Shown: positions 18,189 to 29,526, numbered from the stretch's first letter. The stretch is DNA of 64,000 nucleotides from Candidatus Onthomonas avicola (GCA_018710845.1 DVJB01000039.1:1-64000); one strand, 5' to 3'. Made by a program: numbers and translations. Notes: generated by a model from the letters alone, not told the origin.

Positions 18189-18793
18189 CGGTTCAGCCTC
18201 CCAAAGTTGCGCAGCATCTCCAGGCCCACCTCGCCGGACTTCTCCGGGTGGAACTGGGTGCCGTAGACGTTGCCGTTCTGCACGGCGGCCACGACGGGGA
18301 CGCCGTAGTCGGTGAGGGCGGTCACCTGCTCCTCCCGGGACGCACGGCCGCAGAAGGAGTGGACAAAGTAGACATAGACCCCCTCGTCCAGCCCGTCAAA
18401 GAGCGGGCAGGCGCGGGGAAAGCGCAGGCTGTTCCAACCGATGTGCGGGAGCTTCAGGTCAGTCTCGATCCGCTCCACCGTGCCGCCGATCAGGCCCAAC
18501 CCCTCGCAGGGGCGCACCTCCAGCCCGCGCTCAAAGAGAAGCTGCATCCCCAGGCAGATGCCGAGGATGGGTTTGCGCTCTGCCTCACGGCGTAAAATCA
18601 CGTCCAGTCCGGGGTGGGAGAGCTTCTCCCACGCATCCGGGAAGGCCCCGACACCGGGGAGGATGATGGCGTCCGCGCGCTCAAAGACGGCGGCCTCGTC
18701 GGTAATTCTGGTTTCAAAGCCGAGGTAGCCCATCGCGTTGCGCACACTCATCAGGTTGCCCACGCCGTAATCGACGATGGCTGTATATCCCAT
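18185..18793 (-). CDS. hisH: Imidazole glycerol phosphate synthase glutaminase subunit
   Basis: IVDYGVGNLMSVRNA, ILGICLGMQLLFE, GTQFHPEKSG. Confidence 0.96.
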   Translation of the reverse strand: MGYTAIVDYGVGNLMSVRNAMGYLGFETRITDEAAVFERADAIILPGVGAFPDAWEKLSHPGLDVILRREAERKPILGICLGMQLLFERGLEVRPCEGLGLIGGTVERIETDLKLPHIGWNSLRFPRACPLFDGLDEGVYVYFVHSFCGRASREEQVTALTDYGVPVVAAVQNGNVYGTQFHPEKSGEVGLEMLRNFGRLNR

Positions 18794-18810
18794 AACCGCT
18801 CCCCCCTCTC

Positions 18811-19389
18811 TCACAGAACGCCCTTGGTGGAGGTGACGCCGCCGCCCTCCACCCGCACCGCGTCGCGCAGGGCCATGCCGAGGCTCTTGAAGAGGGCCTC
18901 GGTGATGTGGTGCGCGTTCTCACCGTAGAGGCAGCGCTGATGCAGCGTCAGCCCGGCGTTGTGGGCAAACGCGCGCATAAACTCCACCGTCAGACAGCTG
19001 TCGTACTGCCCGATCATCGGCTGGGGCATCGGCGCGTCAAAGACGAGGTAGGGCCGGTTGGAGAAGTCCAGCGCCGTAAAGGCCAGCGCCTCGTCCATCG
19101 GGATATAGCAGGAGGCGTAGCGGCGGATGCCTGCCCGGTCACCCAGGGCGGCGCGGACCGCCTGGCCGAGGACAATCCCGGTGTCCTCCACCGTGTGGTG
19201 CCCGTCCACCTCCAGGTCGCCGTGAACCGCGATTTCGAGACCGATTTTGGCGTAAAAGCCAAAGGCGGTGAGCATATGGTCAAAAAAGCCGATGCCGGTG
19301 GAGACCCGGACGGGGCCGCCGTCCAGGTTCACCGAGACGGCAACCTGCGTCTCCTTGGTATTGCGTTCCAGCTTTGCCGTTCTCGCCAT
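18811..19389 (-). CDS. hisB: Imidazoleglycerol-phosphate dehydratase
   Basis: STGIGFFDHMLTAF, DGHHTVEDTGIVLGQA; start could also be 19410. Confidence 0.96.
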   Translation of the reverse strand: MARTAKLERNTKETQVAVSVNLDGGPVRVSTGIGFFDHMLTAFGFYAKIGLEIAVHGDLEVDGHHTVEDTGIVLGQAVRAALGDRAGIRRYASCYIPMDEALAFTALDFSNRPYLVFDAPMPQPMIGQYDSCLTVEFMRAFAHNAGLTLHQRCLYGENAHHITEALFKSLGMALRDAVRVEGGGVTSTKGVL

Positions 19390-19399
19390 CCCGTTCACC

Positions 19400-20677
19400 T
19401 CAATCCTCAAACCGCACGGCGATGGAGTTGGCGTGCGCGGTCAGGTGCTCTGCCCGGGCGAAGGTGATAATCTCCTCCTGTAACCCGGCAAGGCTCTCGC
19501 GGTCAAACTCAATCACCGACATGCTCTTCAAAAACGCCTCTACGCTCAGCGGGGAGAAGAATCGGGCCGTGCCGCTGGTGGGCAGGACATGGTCCGGGCC
19601 CGCGAGGTAGTCCCCCAGCGGCTCGGGCGACCACGCGCCGAGGAAGACCGCCCCGGCGTTGCGGATGCCGCCGAGGAGGTCGCGCGGGGCGCGGGTGACG
19701 ATCTCCAGGTGCTCCGGCGCGACGAGGTTGGCCAGCTCGACGCAGGCGGTGAGGTCGCGGCAGACGATGGCCGCGCCATAGTCGCGCACGGAGGCCTCCA
19801 TGATCTCGCTGCGGGAGAGGTAACCTGTCTGGCGCGCCATCTCGCGGTCCACCGCCTCGGCCAGCGTCCTCGAGTCGGTGAGCAGCCAGGGGGAGGCGAG
19901 CCGGTCGTGCTCGGCCTGGCTGAGCAGGTCGGCGGCGACGAACTTCGGGTCGGCGCTGTCATCCGCGATCACCAGCACCTCGGACGGGCCGGCCACCATG
20001 TCGATGTCCAGCGTGCCGTAGGCCAGGCGCTTGGCGGCGGCGACAAAGGCGTTGCCCGGCCCCACCAGCTTGTCCACCCGGGGGATAAAGCCCGCGCCAT
20101 AGGTCAGGGCGGCGACCGCCTGCGCGCCGCCGACGGCGATCACCCGGTCCACCCCGGCAATCTGCGCCGCGGCGAGGACAGCGGCGTTCAGGTTTTCCGT
20201 CGGCGGGGTGACCATCACCACCTCGCGCACCCCCGCCACCTTGGCGGGCACCGCATTCATCAGCACGCTGCTGGGGTAGGCCGCCGTGCCGCCGGGGACG
20301 TAGACGCCCACCCGGTCGAGGGCGCGGACGATGCGCCCCACCCGTCCGCCGTCCGGTGAGGTCCACTCGCGGCTGTGGGTGAGCAGCTTCTCGTTGTAGT
20401 CACGGATATTCGCCGCGGCGTGCTCCATCGCGGCGGTCAGCTCGGGGGCGCAGGCCGCGCGGGCCGCCTCCAGCTCCTCCGGGCCGATCTCGCGCGGCTC
20501 AGCGCGGTCAAAGCGCAGGGAGTACTCCCGCACCGCCTCGTAGCCGCGCGCGCGCACGTCGGCCAAAATGGCGGCCGCGGTCTTGGAGATCTCCTCATTC
20601 GCCGCGGCGGCGCGGGCCTTGAGAGAGGCAATCAGGCGCTGTTCCGATACGCCGTCCGCCGTTACGATCTGAATCAT
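19400..20677 (-). CDS. hisD: Histidinol dehydrogenase
   Basis: [46 protein letters not shown]. Confidence 0.97.
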   Translation of the reverse strand: MIQIVTADGVSEQRLIASLKARAAAANEEISKTAAAILADVRARGYEAVREYSLRFDRAEPREIGPEELEAARAACAPELTAAMEHAAANIRDYNEKLLTHSREWTSPDGGRVGRIVRALDRVGVYVPGGTAAYPSSVLMNAVPAKVAGVREVVMVTPPTENLNAAVLAAAQIAGVDRVIAVGGAQAVAALTYGAGFIPRVDKLVGPGNAFVAAAKRLAYGTLDIDMVAGPSEVLVIADDSADPKFVAADLLSQAEHDRLASPWLLTDSRTLAEAVDREMARQTGYLSRSEIMEASVRDYGAAIVCRDLTACVELANLVAPEHLEIVTRAPRDLLGGIRNAGAVFLGAWSPEPLGDYLAGPDHVLPTSGTARFFSPLSVEAFLKSMSVIEFDRESLAGLQEEIITFARAEHLTAHANSIAVRFED

Positions 20678-21315
20678 GTGGCACTCCTCACTTCCCTCTC
20701 ACAGCGGGCAATCAGATCCGCGATCTCCGCTTTGTGCAGCTTCATGCTGGCGGTGTTGACGATCAGCCGGGCAGAGACACGGACGACCGTCTCAATCGGA
20801 ATCAGACCGTTGGCCGCCAGCGTCGCGCCCGTCTCCACGATGTCCACAATGCCATCCGCCAGGCCGAGCAGCGGGGCCAGCTCGACGGAGCCCTCGATCT
20901 TGATGATGTCCACGTCCATCCCCTTTTGCTCAAAGAAGGCGCGGGTCACGTTGGGATATTTCGACGCGATGGTGCGCGTTTTATAGCTGCCGTAAAAGTC
21001 GCGCCCCTCCGGCACCGCCAGGGCAAAGCGGCAGGCGCCGAAGCCGAGGTCGAGCACCTCATAGAAGGAACCGCCCTTTTCCAGGATGGTGTCCTTGCCG
21101 ACAATGCCGAGGTCGCAGACGCCGTGCTCGACATAGGTGATGACGTCCGGCGCCTTGGCGAGCACTGCGTCCAGGGGATAGTTCGGCAGGCTGTGAATCA
21201 GGCGGCGGCCGGGATTCTCCAGCGGCTCGCAGTCCAGCCCGGCGCGGGTGAAGAGGTCCATGCTCTTCTTCTGCAACCTGCCCTTGGTCAGGGCGATGCG
21301 CAGGCGGTCTGTCAT
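20674..21315 (-). CDS. hisG: ATP phosphoribosyltransferase (short form)
   Basis: LRIALTKGRLQKKSMDLF, YVEHGVCDLGIVGKD; about 213 aa, pairs with hisZ. Confidence 0.96.
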   Translation of the reverse strand: MTDRLRIALTKGRLQKKSMDLFTRAGLDCEPLENPGRRLIHSLPNYPLDAVLAKAPDVITYVEHGVCDLGIVGKDTILEKGGSFYEVLDLGFGACRFALAVPEGRDFYGSYKTRTIASKYPNVTRAFFEQKGMDVDIIKIEGSVELAPLLGLADGIVDIVETGATLAANGLIPIETVVRVSARLIVNTASMKLHKAEIADLIARCEREVRSAT

Positions 21316-22484
21316 GACACCGTCACCTCCCGAATCCCGTCCTCTTCCAGAATAAGCACCGTCCCAATCCCCTTCTCCCGCGCGAGCTGGAGGGTGCTCT
21401 CCAGGCGGTTGCACGGGGAGAGCTCACAGGTCCCGCGCGCGCGGCTGTCCACCAGAGCGAGGGCCTTGCCGATCAGGTGCGGCGGATAGTGTACCACGGC
21501 GGCGAGGCGAGGCGGCTCGGCCTGCGGCAGGCAGCGGGCTACGCCGTCCACGTCGATGGCAAAGCCGGTCGCCTGCGCCGGGCGTCCAAAGCTCGCGCAG
21601 AGCTGGTCATAGCGCCCGCCGCTGAGCACCGCGTCCCCCGCGCCCTCCACGTAGCCGCGGAAGATGGGGCCGGTATAGTAGTCGATATGGTGGACCATAC
21701 CGAGGTCAAAGCGGAGATAGCTCCCGTAACCGGCGCGGTCGAGCTGAGTATAGAGGTCGCGCAGGTAGTCGATCGCGCTCATCCGGCCGGCGAGGGCCTC
21801 CGCCTCGTCCAGGACCTCCACCCCGCCGAAGAGGTAGGCGAGGCGGCGCACCGCCTCGCAGCCGGGTTGGCCGGCGTAGTTGGACATAAAATCATCCAGA
21901 GCGGTGAAGTTCTTCCCCTCAATCAGCGCGCGCATCTGCTCGAGCTCCTCTCGGTCCATCTCCAGCCGCCGGGCAAAGGCGGGGAAGATGTCCGCGTGGC
22001 CCAGCTCGATGTGGAAGTCCTCCAGAGCGCAGGCGCGCAGGGCGTCTACGGCGGTGGCGATCACCTCGAGGTCGGCCTTTCGCCCCTTCGCGCCGATCAG
22101 CTCAATGCCGCACTGGGGGATTTCGCGGTGGCGGCCGCGGTGTTCCTGCCCGGCGCGGTAGACCGCCTGATTGTAGTAAAACCGCTGTGGGAGGACCGCG
22201 TCCTTCAGCTTGGTCGCCGCGACGCGGGCAATCGGCGTCGTGCAGTCCGGCCGTAGGACGCAGATCTTGCCGGAGCGGTCCACCAGCTTGACCATCTCCT
22301 CCTGCGCGATGGCGCTGCCGGAGATGGTGAACAGGTCGTAAAACTCCTCCTCTGGGGTGATGATCTCGCTGTAACCGCGCTGGCGGAACAGATGCGTCAG
22401 CGCGGACTGGACCCGACGGCGCTCGCGGCACTCCTCAAAAAGGCGGTCCCGCGTGCCCTCCGGGGTGTTGGGTATGTATCGCAT
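21312..22484 (-). CDS. hisZ: ATP phosphoribosyltransferase regulatory subunit
   Basis: HisRS-like: IPNTPEGTRD, RPDCTTPIARVAATKL, YYNQAVYR; directly upstream of short hisG. Confidence 0.92.
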   Translation of the reverse strand: MRYIPNTPEGTRDRLFEECRERRRVQSALTHLFRQRGYSEIITPEEEFYDLFTISGSAIAQEEMVKLVDRSGKICVLRPDCTTPIARVAATKLKDAVLPQRFYYNQAVYRAGQEHRGRHREIPQCGIELIGAKGRKADLEVIATAVDALRACALEDFHIELGHADIFPAFARRLEMDREELEQMRALIEGKNFTALDDFMSNYAGQPGCEAVRRLAYLFGGVEVLDEAEALAGRMSAIDYLRDLYTQLDRAGYGSYLRFDLGMVHHIDYYTGPIFRGYVEGAGDAVLSGGRYDQLCASFGRPAQATGFAIDVDGVARCLPQAEPPRLAAVVHYPPHLIGKALALVDSRARGTCELSPCNRLESTLQLAREKGIGTVLILEEDGIREVTVS

Positions 22485-22543
22485 GAATGCAGTCGCTCCT
22501 ATCCCGGCCGAAGCGAGTCCGGCCTTTACTTTCATTCGCTAAT

Positions 22544-22572
22544 ACATTAGCATACAAGAGTTCTGCTGTCAA
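22544..22572 (-). promoter_or_regulatory. Sigma-A promoter for the his operon
   Basis: Minus strand TTGACA, 17-bp spacer, TAATGT. Confidence 0.75.
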
Positions 22573-22587
22573 TGCCTAAATCCACGC

Positions 22588-22622
22588 AAAAGGGCCGGCT
22601 TCTCGGGGGAAACCGGCCCTTT
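22588..22622 (-). terminator. Terminator after the thioesterase/hflX gene cluster
   Basis: Minus strand AGGGCCGG...CCGGCCCT then TTTT. Confidence 0.7.
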
Positions 22623-22636
22623 CGCTCCACCTCCGG

Positions 22637-23083
22637 TCAGCGCGCCGGCGGCAGCTCCGGCTGGCAGGCCAGCATAGATGCAAAGATGGCGTGATAGTCC
22701 GGGGCGTGGCGCTTGAGGTTGACCGGGCGGTAGCCCTCACGCGCGAGGAAACAGTGCTCGCTCGTACCGGTGCAGCGCAGTTCCCCCGTCTTTGCGTCGC
22801 GCACCTGATAGCTCATGGCAAAGCGGACGCCGTTATAGCGGTCCAGGTGGAAAAAGACCTCCACTGTGTCTCGGAAATGAGTCATCGTCTTGTACTCTGC
22901 CGAGACGCCGATGACCGGGATGATGATGCCGCGCGCTTCCATCTCGTCGTAGTGGATGCCGGCCTGCTCCATCCAGTCGATCCGCGCCTCCTCAAACCAG
23001 CGAATATAGTTGGAGTGGTGGACGACGCCCATCTGGTCCGTCTCGTAGTACTTCGCGTTATGCTGATAGGGTTTGAATTCCAT
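22637..23083 (-). CDS. Acyl-CoA thioesterase, YbgC/4HBT hot-dog family
   Basis: YYETDQMGVVHHSNYIRWFEEARIDWM. Confidence 0.92.
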   Translation of the reverse strand: MEFKPYQHNAKYYETDQMGVVHHSNYIRWFEEARIDWMEQAGIHYDEMEARGIIIPVIGVSAEYKTMTHFRDTVEVFFHLDRYNGVRFAMSYQVRDAKTGELRCTGTSEHCFLAREGYRPVNLKRHAPDYHAIFASMLACQPELPPAR

Positions 23084-23099
23084 CTCGTTCTCCTCCGTG

Positions 23100-23726
23100 T
23101 CACGGCCGGGGCACAGCCCGGCACTCGGTGCCCGTGACTTGGGGACACACCGTCCCCGCCGTCACCTCCACGACTCGCGCGCAAAACGCCTCCGCCCGCT
23201 CCTCCGGGAGGAGGAGTCGGAGCGTCACCTCGGCGCCGTACTCCGTATCCGACACCAGACCGTCGGCCTGCTCCGCCTCAAGCTGGAGGCGGGCGAGCAG
23301 ATGATAGCCGCAGGTGAGCGTGAGGGCGGACCAGGGGCGGACGACGGAAATCCCCGCCGCGTCCAGCGCGTCCTTCGCGCTGCGAGTATAGGCGCGCACC
23401 AACCCGCCCGCGCCGAGCAGGACGCCGCCAAAGTAGCGCGTGACGACACAGACCAGGTCAGTCACCCCCTCGCGGGTGAAGACGCCGAGCATCGGCTGGC
23501 CCGCCGTGCCCTGCGGCTCGCCGTCGTCGGAGTAGCGCACCGGGCCATCGCGCAGGAGGTAGCACCAGCAGTTGTGACGCGCGTCGTGGTGACGGCGGCG
23601 GACCTCGTCCAAAAAGGCGCGGGCCTCCTCCTCCGTCGCGACAGGCTTCACGCGCCCGATAAAGCGAGAGCGCTTTTCCACAAATTCTGTCTCACTTGCC
23701 CGGGTTGGGACGCAGTACGGCTCCAC
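23100..23726 (-). CDS. YigZ/IMPACT family protein
   Basis: EFVEKRSRFIGRVKPV, HHDARHNCWCYLL, SDDGEPQGTAGQPML, VVTRYFGGVLLGAGGLVRAY. Confidence 0.94.
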   Translation of the reverse strand: MEPYCVPTRASETEFVEKRSRFIGRVKPVATEEEARAFLDEVRRRHHDARHNCWCYLLRDGPVRYSDDGEPQGTAGQPMLGVFTREGVTDLVCVVTRYFGGVLLGAGGLVRAYTRSAKDALDAAGISVVRPWSALTLTCGYHLLARLQLEAEQADGLVSDTEYGAEVTLRLLLPEERAEAFCARVVEVTAGTVCPQVTGTECRAVPRP

Positions 23727-23729
23727 ACC

Positions 23730-25022
23730 TCAGCCCTCCCTGTCCGGCGCGAGATAGGCGCGCAGCTGGCCGAGCACGCGAGGCGTGCACACGGCGGTGA
23801 CCTCAATCGTATCGGCGTAGTCCACCTGTTCTACACTCGCCTCGCGGTAGAGCTGGTCGAGCAGGCCGCCCCTGTCATATGGGATGCGCAGGCACACCCG
23901 GCGCCGGCCCTGGTCGAGCCGCCGGGCGATCGCCCGAAGCAGCTCGTCCACTCCCTCTCCCGTCTTGGCCGAGAGACAGACGGCGTCCTCCCCGTGCGGG
24001 AGAATCTCCACCGGATAGAGGTCGCATTTGTTGTAGACGTTGATGCGCGGGGTCTGCTCGGCGCCCAGCTCGGCGATCAGCGACTCCACCACCGCCGCCT
24101 GCTCCCGCCAATCCGGACAGGAGGCGTCGATCACGTGGAGCAGCAGGTCCGCGTGGGTCAGCTCCTCCAGTGTGGCCTTGAATGCCTCGATGAGCTGGTG
24201 GGGCAGCTTGTGGATAAAGCCCACCGTGTCTGAGAGGAGGACGGTGAGGGTATCTGTGATCTCCAGAGTGCGGGTGGTGGTGTCCAGCGTGTCAAACAGC
24301 CGGTCGTTGGCCGGGATGCCGGCCCCGGTGAGCTGGTTGAGCAGGGTGGATTTGCCCGCATTGGTATAGCCGACGAGGGCGACGACGGGCACCTCGTTCT
24401 TCTCTCGGCGCTCGCGCTGGACGGCGCGGACGCGGCGCACCTCGCGCAGGTCCGCCTCCAGGCGGGTGATCTTGCGGCGGATGTGGCGGCGGTCGGTCTC
24501 CAGCTGGGTCTCGCCCGGGCCGCGCGTGCCGATGGGCGATTTGCCGCCCGAGGCGGTCTGGCGAACCAGATGGCCCCACATGCCAGTCAGGCGTGGGAGG
24601 ATATAGCGGTACTGCGCCAGCTCCACCTGGAGCCGGCCCTCCCGCGTCTGAGCGCGCTTGGCAAAGATGTCCAAAATGAGGCCGGCGCGGTCCATCACCT
24701 GAACGCCGACCATCTCGGTGAGCACCCGCACCTGGGTGGGAGAGAGCGCGTTGTCAAAGATGACCAGGTCGGCCTCCAGCGTCTTGACCAGCTCCTTGAG
24801 TTCCTGCGCCTTGCCCTCGCCGATGAAACTGCCGGGATCGGGAGACTCCCGATTCTGGAGCATGGAGCCGACACAGGTGCCCCCCGCCGTCTCCAGCAGG
24901 GCGGCCAGCTCCTCCATGCTCGCCTCGGTGGCAGTCTCCTCCGCGCTCAGGCGGCGGGCGTTGAGCCCGACGAGGATGGCGCGGTTGATCTCGCCCTCTT
25001 TGATGCTGTCAAACTCTGTCAT
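23730..25022 (-). CDS. hflX: GTPase HflX
   Basis: GPGETQLETDRRHIRRKI, VGYTNAGKSTLLNQLTGA, LLSDTVGFIHKLPHQLIEAFKATLEE. Confidence 0.96.
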   Translation of the reverse strand: MTEFDSIKEGEINRAILVGLNARRLSAEETATEASMEELAALLETAGGTCVGSMLQNRESPDPGSFIGEGKAQELKELVKTLEADLVIFDNALSPTQVRVLTEMVGVQVMDRAGLILDIFAKRAQTREGRLQVELAQYRYILPRLTGMWGHLVRQTASGGKSPIGTRGPGETQLETDRRHIRRKITRLEADLREVRRVRAVQRERREKNEVPVVALVGYTNAGKSTLLNQLTGAGIPANDRLFDTLDTTTRTLEITDTLTVLLSDTVGFIHKLPHQLIEAFKATLEELTHADLLLHVIDASCPDWREQAAVVESLIAELGAEQTPRINVYNKCDLYPVEILPHGEDAVCLSAKTGEGVDELLRAIARRLDQGRRRVCLRIPYDRGGLLDQLYREASVEQVDYADTIEVTAVCTPRVLGQLRAYLAPDREG

Positions 25023-25040
25023 TGGTACCTCCGGCGGCGG

Positions 25041-25547
25041 TCAGCGGCGCAGATAGGCCTCCGTGATCTCGCCGATATAGATGTCATGATAGTCGTGGTC
25101 GGGATACCACCGGGCGTCCGCCTCCCGGTCCAGGATACACGCCGGGTCCATCCGCTGGCAGAACTGCTTGCGGCAGACGAGCACCAGCTCCGCCTGCTCG
25201 ACGTAGGCGGCCCCGCAGTCCGCCGCGGCGGTGGTCAAGCCGGTGGCGGCCCACTTATCCCCGTCCCGCCCGGAGTGGCTGCCGCAGTAGGCGAGCGCCT
25301 GGCGGTATTGCTCCGGCAGGAAGGAGAGGGTGAAGTACGCCTCCCGGTCAAGAAACTCCTTCGTATAGCGCTGCGGGCGGATATAGGCGGTAGCCGCCGG
25401 CGCGCCCCAGAGGACGCCCAAGCCGCCCCAGCTGGCGGTCATGGTGTTGCAGTCCCCCGGCTTGCCCGCCGTGACGAGCATCCACTGCTTGCCAATGGCC
25501 CGGAAGACATTGAAATCCAGTTGTTCTACATTGATCTTTTCCAGCAT
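25041..25547 (-). CDS. Flavin reductase-like domain protein
   Basis: FNVFRAIGKQWMLVTAGKPGDCNTMTASWGGLGVLWGAPAATAYIRPQRYT. Confidence 0.85.
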   Translation of the reverse strand: MLEKINVEQLDFNVFRAIGKQWMLVTAGKPGDCNTMTASWGGLGVLWGAPAATAYIRPQRYTKEFLDREAYFTLSFLPEQYRQALAYCGSHSGRDGDKWAATGLTTAAADCGAAYVEQAELVLVCRKQFCQRMDPACILDREADARWYPDHDYHDIYIGEITEAYLRR

Positions 25548-25621
25548 TCCGTACCCCTCCTGTTGCGGTTTCAGACTGTCTGTCATGGTTTCTAGCGTAT
25601 GCACTGTGGCAAATTGCATGC

Positions 25622-25653
25622 AAAAACCCGCACCGGAAGCCGATGCGGGTTCT
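25622..25653 (-). terminator. Terminator after rpmE
   Basis: Minus strand AACCCGCATCGG...CCGGTGCGGGTTTTT. Confidence 0.75.
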
Positions 25654-25661
25654 CTTGCAGC

Positions 25662-25862
25662 TTACTTGAGGCCGAACTTCTTGTTGAAACGGCTCACGCG
25701 ACCGCCAGTATCCACCATTTTCTGCTTGCCGGTGAAAAAGGGGTGACACTTGGCGCAAACCTCGACCCGGATGTCCTTCTTCGTAGAGCCGGTGGGATAG
25801 ACCGCGCCGCAGGCGCAACGGATCGTAGTCTGCTGATAATCAGGATGGATCCCTGCCTTCAT
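25662..25862 (-). CDS. rpmE: 50S ribosomal protein L31 (cysteine-containing, zinc-type)
   Basis: 66 aa [27 protein letters not shown]...[32 protein letters not shown]. Confidence 0.96.
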   Translation of the reverse strand: MKAGIHPDYQQTTIRCACGAVYPTGSTKKDIRVEVCAKCHPFFTGKQKMVDTGGRVSRFNKKFGLK

Positions 25863-25980
25863 GATGCTCACCTCTTTCGATTCTGTAAAGTCTTTCCCGG
25901 GAAACCCTGATCGTCCCCGGACAACATTAGATATATTATCACACCCTGTCAAAAATTGCAACCGCTTTTTCCGGTTTTTT

Positions 25981-28900
25981 TCATGAAATTTCAAAACCGG
26001 TCCCGCGCGCGAAGTACCAGAGCACCTTCCGGGCCACCGGACAGCCAAAAATCTGTTCCAGGGCCCAGGCATAGCTCTCCAGCTGCGCGCGATAGCGGCG
26101 GCTGTGCGCCTCCTCCTCCCCGGCGCGAATCCGGTCTGTCTTGAAATCGATGAGGGTAAAGCCGTCCGGTCCGGTAAAGCAGCAGTCCACCACGCCCTGC
26201 AGCAGCACCTCCTCCCCCTCCGGCGCGCCGGGGTAGACCCGCCCGGCCGGGACGAGGAGGGAGAACTTGAACTCCCTCCGCAGGTCGGGCGCCCCGGCCG
26301 CCGCGCGGCCGAGGTCTGAGGCGTAGAAGGCCGCCACCTGCTCCGGACGGACAGCCGCGGCCTCCTCCGCCGTGAGCCAGCCGCCCGCGGTGAGCCGGGC
26401 CAGCTCCTCCCGCACGCCGTCCGCATCGGCGGCCCGGCGCAGGTCAATGCGCTCCATCACCGTGTGCAGGGCGGTACCGCGCTGGGCGGCGGTCAGACCG
26501 CGCTCCCCCGCGAGAAAACGCGGGCGCGGGAACGTGAGGGGCGGGGCGGGCACGGCGGCCTCCTCCGCCGCCTCCTGGTCGAGCAGACGGCCCTTGAGCT
26601 GGGTGGCGGTGACCTTGGAGGGCATCTCCGCCAGGGCCTGATAGGGATAGCGCCAGTCGAGCAGGGAGAAGTCGAAAGGGCGAGCGGACTTCTCCGTCTC
26701 CGCCTCGCGCTCCCCCGCCGCGGCGGGCGGCCGGGCGGGGACCAGACGAATCTTCCAATCGGAGGCCGGGATGTGGACGCGGCAGTCCTCCCCCAGTCGG
26801 AGGGCGGCGGCATCCGTCCGGGCAAGTACCGGCAGCAGGAGCCACTGGCCGACGGTGTCCTTCTCCTGAAGGGCCTGCGGGTCAGGGTGAGGGCCCGCCT
26901 CCGGGAGGAGGGTGGCCAGCTCCTTGGCAGCGTCCGCCATGGCGAGGGTCATGATGAGCTTCTCCCGCGCGCGGGTCATCGCAACGTAGAGCAGCCGCAG
27001 CTCCTCTGCCTTGGTCTCCTCCTCCAGCTTGAGGGCAACCGCGCGCCGCGCGAGGGTGGGATACTCCACCCGCAGCGCCCTGTCCACCCCTTTCGGGCCG
27101 ACACCCAACTTGGGGTGAAAGAGGACGGGGGCGCGCTCGTCCGTGCGGTTGATCGGCCGGTTCAGCCCGGCAAGTATCACAACGGGGAACTCCAGTCCCT
27201 TGGAGCGGTGGATGGAGAGGATGCGCACGCCGCTGCCGTCCGTGCGGCTGAGGCCGGGCGTCCGCTGACCCTGCTGCTGGCAGCGGCGCAGCCAGCCGAC
27301 AAAGTCATAGAGCCCCTGCCGGCCGCTGCGGGCAAAGCCGCGCGCCCAGTCATAGAGGGCGAGCAGGTGCTCGCGACGGCGCACGCCGCCCGGCATCGCC
27401 CCGAAGAGGGCGAGTATCCCCAGCTCGTCATAGAGGTCCCAGAGCAGGCGGTGACAGCTCGTGTCCGTCGCGCGCAGGCGCAGGCGCGAGAGTGTCTCGA
27501 GAAACGCGGCCGCGTCCGCCTCGCCCCGCTCCGCCGCGCGAACCAGGCAGGTGTAAAAGTCCCCGTCCTGGGAGGCCGCGCGCAGCTGGGCAAGCCGGTC
27601 GGCGGAAAAGCCCCATATGGGCGAGCGCAGCGCCGCCAGCAGCGGCACGTCCTGGCGGGGGTTGTCGATGATCTCCAGCAGGGCGACGGCGCACTGGACT
27701 TCGGTGGTGTGGAAGAAGTCCTCCGCCCCCTCCGTCTGCCAGGGGACGGAACAGTTGTCCAGCGCCTGGGTGAGATAGCCCATCACCGCGCCGGGCGAAC
27801 GATACAGGATGGCGATGTCCCGCGGGCGGACCGGACGGAGCGCGCCGTCCTCCCCCGTCACGGGAAAGCCGCCGTCCAGCAGCGCGCGCACCCGCCGGGC
27901 GACGTGCTCCGCCTCCAGCTGGTCGCGGGGAATCCGCGCCTGATGCTCCGCGCGCTCGACGGCGGACAGGTCGAGCACATCCAGCTCCACCGCGTCGTTT
28001 GGATGGGGCGGATAGGGAAAGCCGGGATTCAGGCGCTGGTCCTCCGTGTAGTCCAGCTCGCCGAAGTCGCGCGTCATGATGTGAGAAAAGACAAAGTTGA
28101 CCCCCTCGAGTACGCTGGCGCGGGAGCGAAAATTCCGGCTGAGCACAATCACGCGCCCCTGCCCCTCCTTCGCCTCCGGGGCGGGGCGAAAGCTGTGGTA
28201 TTTGCGCAGGAAGATGGTGGGGTCTGCCAGGCGGAAGCGGTAGATGGACTGCTTCACGTCGCCCACCTGGAAGAGATCCTGCCCGTCGCCGGTGAGCGCG
28301 TCAAAGATCGCGTTCTGGACGGCGTTGGTGTCCTGGTATTCGTCCACCATCACCTCGGCATAGCGCGCGCGCAGGGTGTGCGCCACCTCGCTCGCCCCGC
28401 CCTCCGGCGCGGTGAGCAGGCGGAGGGTGAGGTGCTCCAGGTCGTCAAAGTCCACCATCCGGCGCTTCGCCTTGGCTGCGCGGAACGCCTCGTCCAGGTC
28501 GAGGACGAGGGAGAAGAGCGCCTGCACCGCCGGGCGCACCGCCGCCATATCGTCCAGCAACGTCTGGTTGGAGGCGTAAAAGAGGTCGCCCAGCCCCTTC
28601 AGCCGCCGCTTGCAGCGCTCCCGCACCGCCTTGACGCGCTCCTGCAGGCGCTTGTCGGTGATCTTCCGGCTGGACTTCAGGCGGGGAAACTCGATCTCGC
28701 ACAGGGCGCGGGCGCTGTCCCACCCGCGGTCAAGCGCGCCGAGAAAGGCGTCGATACTGTCCATCGTGTCGCAGAAGCTGGGGGAATAGGCCGCCTCCAG
28801 CTCGCGGTCGTCCATCATCTCATTGAGCGCCCGGAGCATCTGATTGTACCAGTAGCGCGCCTGGCGCTCCGCCCGGGCGAGAATCTGCTTGCCCCAGACT

Positions 28901-29526
28901 GTCTCCCCCACGTCGCGGCAGCCGGAGAGGTCAAAGGCCGCGCTCTGCCGCTCCAGCCAAGCGCGCGGGTCGGGGTGGGACTGGACGCGGCGGTGGATGT
29001 CCAGCGCGATCTCCTTGAGCCGCCGGTCGTCCCGGCCGGCGGACATGGTGTCCACCAGCTCGGAGAAGGGGTCGTCCGGGGTGAGGGCGGCGTAGCGCTC
29101 CTCCATCAGGCGGTCGAGCGTCTCGCGCCGCAGCAGCTCGGCGTCCGCCTCCTCCGCCACACGGAAGTCGGGGTCGAGGTCGAGCAGGTGGCCGAACTCC
29201 CGCAGCAGCGCCGTGCAGCAGGCGTGAATGGTGGAGATCTGCGCGCGGTAAACCAGGGTGAGCTGGCGGCGCAGGTGGGCGCTCGGCCGCTCGGCGAGGC
29301 GCTGATTGAGCGCCTGCAAAATCTTGCCGCGCAGCTCGGCGGCGGCGGCGTTGGTGAAGGTGATGATGAGGAAGCGGTCCACGTCCAGCCCCTCGCCCTC
29401 CACGCGCTCAAGCAGGCGCTCGACGAGGACGCGGGTCTTCCCTGAGCCCGCGGCGGCGGAGACGAGCAGTTCCCCGCCACGGTTTTCCACCACGGCGCGC
29501 TGTTCGGCGGTCAGCTCAACGGCCAT
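25981..29526 (-). CDS. addA: Helicase-exonuclease AddAB subunit AddA
   Basis: 1181 aa; [47 protein letters not shown]-terminal nuclease [22 protein letters not shown]. Confidence 0.96.
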   Translation of the reverse strand: MAVELTAEQRAVVENRGGELLVSAAAGSGKTRVLVERLLERVEGEGLDVDRFLIITFTNAAAAELRGKILQALNQRLAERPSAHLRRQLTLVYRAQISTIHACCTALLREFGHLLDLDPDFRVAEEADAELLRRETLDRLMEERYAALTPDDPFSELVDTMSAGRDDRRLKEIALDIHRRVQSHPDPRAWLERQSAAFDLSGCRDVGETVWGKQILARAERQARYWYNQMLRALNEMMDDRELEAAYSPSFCDTMDSIDAFLGALDRGWDSARALCEIEFPRLKSSRKITDKRLQERVKAVRERCKRRLKGLGDLFYASNQTLLDDMAAVRPAVQALFSLVLDLDEAFRAAKAKRRMVDFDDLEHLTLRLLTAPEGGASEVAHTLRARYAEVMVDEYQDTNAVQNAIFDALTGDGQDLFQVGDVKQSIYRFRLADPTIFLRKYHSFRPAPEAKEGQGRVIVLSRNFRSRASVLEGVNFVFSHIMTRDFGELDYTEDQRLNPGFPYPPHPNDAVELDVLDLSAVERAEHQARIPRDQLEAEHVARRVRALLDGGFPVTGEDGALRPVRPRDIAILYRSPGAVMGYLTQALDNCSVPWQTEGAEDFFHTTEVQCAVALLEIIDNPRQDVPLLAALRSPIWGFSADRLAQLRAASQDGDFYTCLVRAAERGEADAAAFLETLSRLRLRATDTSCHRLLWDLYDELGILALFGAMPGGVRRREHLLALYDWARGFARSGRQGLYDFVGWLRRCQQQGQRTPGLSRTDGSGVRILSIHRSKGLEFPVVILAGLNRPINRTDERAPVLFHPKLGVGPKGVDRALRVEYPTLARRAVALKLEEETKAEELRLLYVAMTRAREKLIMTLAMADAAKELATLLPEAGPHPDPQALQEKDTVGQWLLLPVLARTDAAALRLGEDCRVHIPASDWKIRLVPARPPAAAGEREAETEKSARPFDFSLLDWRYPYQALAEMPSKVTATQLKGRLLDQEAAEEAAVPAPPLTFPRPRFLAGERGLTAAQRGTALHTVMERIDLRRAADADGVREELARLTAGGWLTAEEAAAVRPEQVAAFYASDLGRAAAGAPDLRREFKFSLLVPAGRVYPGAPEGEEVLLQGVVDCCFTGPDGFTLIDFKTDRIRAGEEEAHSRRYRAQLESYAWALEQIFGCPVARKVLWYFARGTGFEIS

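Noticed and set aside
22485-22636. Possible T-box leader for the his operon
   Set aside because: Leader is only about 50 nt from the promoter to hisZ and has no T-box motif (TGGNACCGCG).
26464-29445. 993-aa plus-strand ORF antisense to addA
   Set aside because: Mirror frame of a GC-rich gene, no recognisable motifs; addA on the other strand is unambiguous.
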